Part shown: piece by piece, positions 50,355 to 64,000 of the stretch
Layout: every line of letters begins with the position of its first letter
Position numbering within the stretch: the first letter of the stretch is position 1
Assembly (NCBI RefSeq): GCF_003576315.1
Contig: NZ_QWFZ01000024.1
Span: 52,800-116,799, forward strand
DNA: 64,000 nucleotides
DNA from: Henriciella mobilis
GTDB taxonomy: Bacteria; Pseudomonadota; Alphaproteobacteria; Caulobacterales; Hyphomonadaceae
Direction: 5' to 3'
Notes under the pieces: generated by a model
Database searches by the model: none
Seen by the model: the letters and a program-made list of their open reading frames with translations, nothing else
Told to the model about the DNA's origin: nothing
Translations under genes and position numbers: made by a program

Positions 50355-50738
50355 ATGTCCAAACTTGAACAAATCGCTGAGGATCTTTCCAACCTCACCG
50401 TTCTCGAAGCCTCCGAGCTGGCCAAGCTTCTCGAAGAGAAGTGGGGCGTCTCGGCTGCTGCTCCTGTTGCTGTTGCTGCAGCACCGGGTGCCGGCGGCGG
50501 CGAAGCTGCTGCTGCTGAAGAGAAAACCGAATTCGACGTCGTCCTGACCGACGGCGGCGACAAGAAAATCAACGTCATCAAGGTCGTGCGCGAAGTCGTC
50601 TCCGGCCTTGGCCTGAAAGAAGCCAAGGAGCTCGTCGAGAGCGCTCCGAAGCCGATCAAGGAAGGCGTTTCCAAGGACGAAGCAGAAGAGCTCAAGAAGA
50701 AGTTCGAAGAAGCTGGCGCCAAGGTCGAAATCAAGTAA
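50355..50738 (+). CDS. rplL: 50S ribosomal protein L7/L12
   Basis: 127 residues: N-terminal dimerisation helices ([18 protein letters not shown]), an Ala/Gly/Val hinge (about 37-55) and the C-terminal factor-binding domain ([35 protein letters not shown]). It forms the flexible stalk that recruits EF-Tu, EF-G and other GTPases. The alanine-rich hinge is encoded by repeated GCT-type codons. Confidence 0.98.
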   Translation: MSKLEQIAEDLSNLTVLEASELAKLLEEKWGVSAAAPVAVAAAPGAGGGEAAAAEEKTEFDVVLTDGGDKKINVIKVVREVVSGLGLKEAKELVESAPKPIKEGVSKDEAEELKKKFEEAGAKVEIK

Positions 50739-50766
50739 GCCGCCCTCAGGCTTGCTTCAGAATGGG

Positions 50767-50833
50767 ATTGCGTCTGCGCGAGGCGCAATTTCAGTAGATT
50801 ACAAGCGCGGCGGGACCTTCCTGGTCCTGCCGC
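50767..50833 (+). promoter_or_regulatory. Tandem hairpins in the rplL-rpoB gap
   Basis: ATTGCG (50767-50772) pairs with CGCAAT (50784-50789). A stronger stem, GCGGCGGGACC (50807-50817) with GGTCCTGCCGC (50823-50833), has 11 bp with one G-U pair and a 5-nt loop. The same gap in E. coli carries an attenuator and an RNase III site that set the ribosomal protein to polymerase ratio; that function here is inference. Confidence 0.5.
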
Positions 50834-50905
50834 GTGCTCGCGTTTCAGGTGGCAAGCCGCCGCTGGCCAGTCCTCGGCCCGGCGCGGCAAGAAACGGAAC
50901 AAGAG

Positions 50906-55033
<4,128 letters not shown>

Positions 55034-55122
55034 GCTGCCATCAGGCATTTTCGGGTCGAGTAACGACAACTGAATTTATCCGGCCGGGATGATCCGGCCA
55101 CCCCTCCCAAGGAGCGGATACT

Positions 55123-59319
<4,197 letters not shown>

Positions 59320-59501
59320 GCGGCGTGGACAAGGCCCTGATCGCAGCGCGTACCGTCAGCAACACTTGACGGGACGTCTGCAGGGTCTTAACACGCGCCG
59401 AACGCTGGCTAGGACCGTCCTGTCGGATGGTCTTTTGCGGCCCTTAACCGGCGCCGTAAAGCTGGCCTAGTACGGAATTGGTGGTTCGATCGGGTCAGGA
59501 A

Positions 59502-59546
59502 TGGCCCCATCGGGCTATCTTGGTTTGAACTGGTCCGATGGGGCCA
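59502..59546 (+). promoter_or_regulatory. Perfect 12-bp hairpin in the rpsL leader
   Basis: TGGCCCCATCGG (59502-59513) and CCGATGGGGCCA (59535-59546) are exact reverse complements around a 21-nt loop, 27 nt upstream of the rpsL ATG. No T-run follows, so it is not a terminator. A ribosomal-protein binding site or translational regulator is the likeliest reading. The rest of the 59320-59500 gap shows only presumed promoter sequence. Confidence 0.55.
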
Positions 59547-59572
59547 AGGAAGAAAGTAGTCAAAAGGCCCTC

Positions 59573-59944
59573 ATGCCCACGATTCAACAGCTGATCCGCA
59601 ATCCGCGCAAACCAAAGCCAGCGCGGTCGAAAACTCCGGCCCTCAAGGGCAACCCGCAACGTCGCGGCGTCTGCACCCGCGTTTACACGACGACCCCGAA
59701 GAAGCCGAACTCGGCCCTTCGTAAGGTTGCCAAGGTGCGCCTGACGTCCGGATTTGAATCGCTGTGCTACATCCCGGGCGAAGGCCACAATCTTCAGGAG
59801 CACTCTGTTGTCCTGATCCGTGGTGGCCGCGTGAAAGACCTTCCGGGTGTGCGCTATCACATCCTGCGTGGTGTTCTGGATACGCAGGGCGTCAAGAACC
59901 GTAAGCAACGCCGCTCGCATTACGGCGTGAAGAAACCGAAATAA
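59573..59944 (+). CDS. rpsL: 30S ribosomal protein S12
   Basis: 123 residues from the ATG at 59573 ([15 protein letters not shown]). [19 protein letters not shown] carries the lysine at the usual streptomycin position, and [16 protein letters not shown] the second; both are wild type. S12 monitors codon-anticodon pairing at the A site. It is the first gene of rpsL-rpsG-fusA-tuf and its leader holds a long hairpin. Confidence 0.98.
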   Translation: MPTIQQLIRNPRKPKPARSKTPALKGNPQRRGVCTRVYTTTPKKPNSALRKVAKVRLTSGFESLCYIPGEGHNLQEHSVVLIRGGRVKDLPGVRYHILRGVLDTQGVKNRKQRRSHYGVKKPK

Positions 59945-59956
59945 GGGTCCCCCGCC

Positions 59957-60427
59957 ATGTCACGTCGTCACCGCGCTGAGAAACGTCAGGTCCTGCCGGA
60001 TCCAAAGTTCAAGGACATCGTCATCACGAAGTTCATGAACCAGATCATGCAGGATGGTAAAAAGTCGACCGCCGAACGCATCGTTTATGGTGCTTTCGAT
60101 CTGGTGGAAAACAAGGCGAAGAAAGACCCTGTGGAAGTGTTCCACTCGGCACTTGAAGCCATCTCCCCGGCCGTTGAGGTCCGTTCGCGCCGCGTTGGTG
60201 GTGCGACCTACCAGGTGCCGGTCGAAGTGCGTCCCGAGCGCCGTCAGGCCCTGGCAATCCGCTGGCTCGCTGCTGCTGCAAGCGCCCGCAATGAAAACAC
60301 GATGCGCGAGCGCCTTGCCGGCGAACTCCTCGACGCGTCGCAAGGCCGTGGTTCTGCCGTGAAGAAGCGTGAAGACACGCACCGCATGGCGGAAGCGAAC
60401 CGCGCCTTCTCGCACTACCGCTGGTAA
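59957..60427 (+). CDS. rpsG: 30S ribosomal protein S7
   Basis: 156 residues: [18 protein letters not shown], then [16 protein letters not shown] and [22 protein letters not shown], the 16S rRNA 3'-domain binding face. S7 nucleates head assembly of the 30S subunit and in E. coli represses the str operon. It starts 12 bp after rpsL. Confidence 0.98.
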   Translation: MSRRHRAEKRQVLPDPKFKDIVITKFMNQIMQDGKKSTAERIVYGAFDLVENKAKKDPVEVFHSALEAISPAVEVRSRRVGGATYQVPVEVRPERRQALAIRWLAAAASARNENTMRERLAGELLDASQGRGSAVKKREDTHRMAEANRAFSHYRW

Positions 60428-60476
60428 GCCCACACATCGTTCCCCCTCCCGGAACCAGACAATAAAGGTTAATCCC

Positions 60477-62621
60477 ATGGCCCGCGAATACTCGTTGGAG
60501 CGCTATCGTAACTTCGGCATCATGGCTCACATTGATGCCGGCAAGACGACCTGCACCGAGCGCATCCTGTTCTACACAGGCAAGTCGCACAAGATCGGCG
60601 AAGTGCATGATGGCGCTGCGACGATGGACTGGATGGAACAGGAGCAGGAGCGTGGCATCACGATCACGTCCGCTGCCACGACCACTTTCTGGTTCCGTAC
60701 CGAGGACGGCAAGAACCCGACGGGTATCTATGGCGAAACGCCGAAGGAAGCCTCCTTCCGATTCAACATCATCGACACGCCCGGACACGTTGACTTCACC
60801 ATCGAAGTCGAGCGTTCGCTGGCCGTGCTCGACGGGGCTGTGTGCGTCCTCGACGCCAATGCCGGTGTCGAGCCACAGACGGAAACTGTCTGGCGCCAGG
60901 CTGACCGTTACGAAGTTCCGCGCATTGTGTTCGTCAACAAGATGGACAAGACCGGCGCCGACTTCTTCAACTGCGTGAAGATGATCAAGGAGCGCACGGG
61001 TGCGACGCCGGCACCGATCCAGCTGCCGATCGGGTCCGAAAACGAGCTCGAAGGCGTGGTCGACCTGATCACCATGAAGGAATGGGTCTGGGAAGGCTCC
61101 GACCTGGGCGCCTCCTGGGACGTCCGTGAAGTCCGCGACAGCCTGAAGGCCAAGGCCGAAGAAATGCGCGCCGAACTCGTCGAGCTTGCCGTTGAGCAGG
61201 ACGAAGAGGCCATGGAAGCCTATCTCGAAGGCGACGAGCCGGATGAGGCGAAGCTTCGTGAGCTGATCCGCAAGGGCACGCTCAGCATGTCCTTCGTGCC
61301 GGTTCTCTGTGGTTCGGCCTTCAAGAACAAGGGCGTCCAGCCGCTGCTCAACGCTGTGATCGACTATCTTCCGGGGCCGCTCGACGTGCCAGCCTATATG
61401 GGCTTCAAGCCGGGCGATGAGGAAGAAGTTCGCAACGTTGCGCGTCACGCCGACGATAATGAGCCGTTCTCCGGTCTTGCCTTCAAGATCATGAACGACC
61501 CCTTCGTGGGCTCGCTGACCTTTGTTCGCGTCTATTCCGGCACGATCGCCAAGGGCGGCTCGATGCTGAACTCGACCAAGGGCAAGCAGGAACGTGTTGG
61601 CCGCATGATGATGATGCACTCGAACTCCCGCGAGGAAATCGAGTGGGCCGGTGCTGGCGACATCATCGCACTGGCAGGTCTGAAGGAAACCACGACCGGC
61701 GACACGCTGTGCGACAAGTCGAACCCGGTTGTCCTGGAAACCATGACCTTCCCGGATCCGGTGATCGAGATTGCCGTCGAGCCGAAGTCGAAGGCTGACC
61801 AGGAAAAGATGTCTGCGGGCCTTGCCCGTCTCGCGGCCGAGGACCCGTCCTTCCGTGTCGAGAGCGACATCGAGTCCGGTCAGACGATCATGAAAGGCAT
61901 GGGCGAGCTTCACCTCGACATCCTGGTTGATCGCCTGAAGCGCGAATTCAAGGTCGAGGCCAATATTGGCCAGCCGCAGGTGGCATATCGTGAGGCGCTC
62001 GGCCAGCCGGCTGAAATCGTCTACACGCACAAGAAGCAGTCGGGCGGCTCCGGTCAGTTCGCTGAAGTCAAGATCCAGTTCGAACCGCTCGAAGCGGGCG
62101 AGGGCTTTGTCTTCGAGAGCGCGATTGTCGGCGGCTCGGTGCCGAAGGAATACGTGCCGGGTGTCCAGAAGGGCCTCGAGCAGGCCAAGGAAAACGGTCT
62201 TCTGGCCGGTTATCCTGTGACCGACTTCAAGGCGACGCTGATCGACGGCAAGTTCCACGATGTCGACTCCTCGGTCCTGGCCTTCGAAATCGCCTCGCGT
62301 GCGGCGTTCCGCGAACTGCGCACGAAAGCAGATCCGCGCCTGATGGAGCCGATCATGAAGGTCGAGGTGATCACGCCGGAAGAGTATATGGGCGACATCA
62401 TCGGTGACCTGAACTCCCGTCGTGGCCAGATCCAGGGCTCGAACCCGCGCGGCAACGCTGTTGTCATCGGTGCCTTCGTGCCGCTGGTGAACATGTTCGG
62501 ATACGTCTCGAACCTGCGCGGCATGTCGCAGGGCCGGGCACAGTTCACGATGCAGTTCGACCACTACGCGGAAGTTCCAAAGGCCGAGGCCCAGAAGATC
62601 GTTCAGGACCTGGCGGGCTAG
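60477..62621 (+). CDS. fusA: Elongation factor G
   Basis: 714 residues from the ATG at 60477 ([20 protein letters not shown]). G motifs are AHIDAGKTT (G1), DTPGH (G3) and NKMD (G4); [14 protein letters not shown] is the switch I region. Domains II to V follow in order and the length is normal for EF-G. It drives translocation with GTP hydrolysis. It starts 49 bp after rpsG. Confidence 0.98.
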   Translation: MAREYSLERYRNFGIMAHIDAGKTTCTERILFYTGKSHKIGEVHDGAATMDWMEQEQERGITITSAATTTFWFRTEDGKNPTGIYGETPKEASFRFNIIDTPGHVDFTIEVERSLAVLDGAVCVLDANAGVEPQTETVWRQADRYEVPRIVFVNKMDKTGADFFNCVKMIKERTGATPAPIQLPIGSENELEGVVDLITMKEWVWEGSDLGASWDVREVRDSLKAKAEEMRAELVELAVEQDEEAMEAYLEGDEPDEAKLRELIRKGTLSMSFVPVLCGSAFKNKGVQPLLNAVIDYLPGPLDVPAYMGFKPGDEEEVRNVARHADDNEPFSGLAFKIMNDPFVGSLTFVRVYSGTIAKGGSMLNSTKGKQERVGRMMMMHSNSREEIEWAGAGDIIALAGLKETTTGDTLCDKSNPVVLETMTFPDPVIEIAVEPKSKADQEKMSAGLARLAAEDPSFRVESDIESGQTIMKGMGELHLDILVDRLKREFKVEANIGQPQVAYREALGQPAEIVYTHKKQSGGSGQFAEVKIQFEPLEAGEGFVFESAIVGGSVPKEYVPGVQKGLEQAKENGLLAGYPVTDFKATLIDGKFHDVDSSVLAFEIASRAAFRELRTKADPRLMEPIMKVEVITPEEYMGDIIGDLNSRRGQIQGSNPRGNAVVIGAFVPLVNMFGYVSNLRGMSQGRAQFTMQFDHYAEVPKAEAQKIVQDLAG

Positions 62622-62628
62622 CGAGATC

Positions 62629-62671
62629 GGATCGTTCGCTAGCCCTTCAACAGGCTGCGATAGAACGATCC
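62629..62671 (+). promoter_or_regulatory. Nested hairpin between fusA and tuf
   Basis: GGATCGTTC (62629-62637) pairs perfectly with GAACGATCC (62663-62671), and an inner AGCC/GGCT stem (62641-62644 with 62653-62656) sits inside. There is no T-run. It lies 8 nt after the fusA stop and 54 nt before tuf, and may be an RNA-processing or regulatory element. Confidence 0.45.
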
Positions 62672-62724
62672 GGACAAGTTTGAATTAGATGGCATTTTGC
62701 TAGTTGAAATGAAGGAGAGGCCAA

Positions 62725-63915
62725 ATGGCCAAGGCAAAGTTTGAGCGCAACAAGCCTCACGTGAACATTGGTACGATTGGGCACGTGGACCACGGCAAGA
62801 CGACGCTGACGGCGGCGATCACGATGACGCTGGCGGAAGTTTATGGTGGTGCGGCGAAGTCCTATGCGGACATCGACAACGCGCCTGAAGAGAAGGCCCG
62901 CGGGATCACGATCAACACCGCGCACGTTGAGTATGAGACCGACAAGCGCCACTATGCGCACGTCGACTGCCCCGGCCACGCGGACTATGTGAAGAACATG
63001 ATCACGGGTGCGGCGCAGATGGACGGCGCGATCCTGGTTGTGAACGCGGCTGACGGCCCGATGCCGCAGACGCGCGAGCACATCCTGCTGGCCCGCCAGG
63101 TTGGCGTTCCGGCGCTGGTCGTGTTCCTGAACAAGGTCGACCAGGTCGATGACGAGGAGCTGCTCGAGCTGGTCGAGATGGAAGTTCGCGAACTTCTGTC
63201 TTCCTATGACTTCCCGGGCGACGACATTCCGATCATTGCCGGTTCGGCGCTGGCGGCTGTCGAAGGCCGTGACGAAGAGATCGGCAAGAAGAAGATCCTG
63301 GAGCTGATGGAAGCGGTCGACGAGTACATCCCGACCCCTGAGCGTCCGCTGGACAAGCCGTTCCTGATGCCGGTCGAGGACGTGTTCTCGATCTCCGGTC
63401 GCGGTACGGTTGTGACCGGCCGTGTCGAGACGGGCGTCATCAAGGTTGGCGAGGAAGTCGAGATCGTCGGCATCCGCCCGACGCAGAAGACGACGGTGAC
63501 CGGTGTGGAGATGTTCCGCAAGCTGCTCGACCAGGGCCAGGCTGGCGACAACATTGGCGCGCTGATCCGCGGTATCGACCGTGAGGGCGTCGAGCGCGGC
63601 CAGGTTCTCTGCAAGCCGGGCTCGATCACGCCGCACGCGAAGTTCGAGGCCGAGGCCTACATCCTGACCAAGGAAGAGGGTGGCCGTCACACGCCGTTCT
63701 TCACGAACTATCGTCCGCAATTCTACTTCCGGACCACGGACGTGACGGGTGTTGTCACGCTTCCGGCAGACAAGGAAATGGTCCTGCCGGGCGACAACGT
63801 GAAGATGGACGTCGAGCTGATCACGCCGATCGCAATGGACCAGGGCCTGCGCTTCGCCATCCGCGAAGGCGGCCGCACCGTCGGCGCCGGCGTCGTCTCG
63901 GCGGTCAAGGAATAA
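62725..63915 (+). CDS. tuf: Elongation factor Tu
   Basis: 396 residues. [15 protein letters not shown] (G1), [14 protein letters not shown] (G2/switch I), [23 protein letters not shown] (G3) and NKVD (G4) are intact, and domains II and III follow. EF-Tu-GTP carries aminoacyl-tRNA to the ribosome. The ATG follows AAGGAGAGGCCAA. A strong terminator follows, so the S10 operon downstream, if present, has separate control. Whether a second tuf gene exists cannot be judged here. Confidence 0.98.
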   Translation: MAKAKFERNKPHVNIGTIGHVDHGKTTLTAAITMTLAEVYGGAAKSYADIDNAPEEKARGITINTAHVEYETDKRHYAHVDCPGHADYVKNMITGAAQMDGAILVVNAADGPMPQTREHILLARQVGVPALVVFLNKVDQVDDEELLELVEMEVRELLSSYDFPGDDIPIIAGSALAAVEGRDEEIGKKKILELMEAVDEYIPTPERPLDKPFLMPVEDVFSISGRGTVVTGRVETGVIKVGEEVEIVGIRPTQKTTVTGVEMFRKLLDQGQAGDNIGALIRGIDREGVERGQVLCKPGSITPHAKFEAEAYILTKEEGGRHTPFFTNYRPQFYFRTTDVTGVVTLPADKEMVLPGDNVKMDVELITPIAMDQGLRFAIREGGRTVGAGVVSAVKE

Positions 63916-63963
63916 GCATCGGACAGGTGCTTGTCGCCCCGCAAGGGGCTGACACAAGACATC

Positions 63964-63995
63964 AAGGGCCGTTCCTCCGGGAGCGGCCCTTTTTT
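63964..63995 (+). terminator. Rho-independent terminator of tuf
   Basis: AAGGGCCG (63964-63971) pairs with CGGCCCTT (63984-63991), followed by TTTTTT. It ends the rpsL-rpsG-fusA-tuf transcript. Confidence 0.92.
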
Positions 63996-64000
63996 GTTGA

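Noticed and set aside
59433..59449. CtrA box upstream of rpsL (TTTT-N7-TTAACC)
   Set aside because: The left half has two mismatches and a ribosomal operon is not an expected CtrA target; probably chance.

Overview
The window is a gene-dense, high-GC chromosomal segment of an alphaproteobacterium. Several features point to the Caulobacterales, probably a Hyphomonadaceae-like organism (inference): a CckA-type hybrid histidine kinase, the flagellar regulator FlbT, three near-consensus CtrA boxes, a three-part PntA1/PntA2/PntB transhydrogenase, a DksA with only one zinc-finger cysteine, and a 16-nt copy of the alphaproteobacterial 16S rRNA 3' tail. No prophage, insertion sequence, CRISPR array, rRNA or tRNA gene was seen.

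Layout. 1-3.1 kb: the 5' end of uvrB, a membrane-anchored class C beta-lactamase-family hydrolase, a visibly AT-richer HNH endonuclease gene, and a decayed 3' remnant of a transketolase/AceE-like gene. 3.1-15.8 kb: metabolic and secreted enzymes (CBS protein, CrtI/RetSat-like oxidoreductase, the intact AceE-like enzyme, a flavin monooxygenase, M14 and S9 peptidases, an EAL protein). 15.8-19.6 kb: pntA1-pntA2-pntB and a divergent SDR. 19.6-29.2 kb: MscS channel, galU-epimerase-threonine dehydratase, dapA-smpB, a soluble lytic transglycosylase, an RcnB-like protein, ArfB. 27.6-28.0 kb holds a tiny minus-strand gene with an exceptionally long Shine-Dalgarno. 29.2-36.7 kb: SodC-like lipoprotein, TlyA methyltransferase, a beta-propeller lipoprotein, a MoxR ATPase with an M48-like protein that has lost its zinc site, flbT and MarC. 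36.7-45.6 kb: a membrane protein, dksA, a FliM-like switch protein, TerC, cckA and two RNA methyltransferases. 45.7-48.0 kb: an acidic coiled-coil protein and an active M48 lipoprotein. 48.2-64 kb: rplK-rplA-rplJ-rplL-rpoB-rpoC-rpsL-rpsG-fusA-tuf, without secE-nusG directly upstream.

How the genes fit together. The right-hand 16 kb is the core transcription/translation block and carries several RNA hairpins in its leaders. FlbT, the FliM-like protein and CckA belong to the cell-cycle and flagellar circuit governed by CtrA, and each has a CtrA-like box upstream. Most convergent gene pairs are separated by fewer than 13 bp or overlap by 4 bp. The pntB terminator actually lies inside the coding sequence of the opposing EAL gene. 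The less ordinary signals are the extended-Shine-Dalgarno micro-gene, the M48 pseudoprotease next to MoxR, the transketolase remnant beside the HNH gene, and perfect inverted repeats ahead of rpsL, tuf and dapA/slt.
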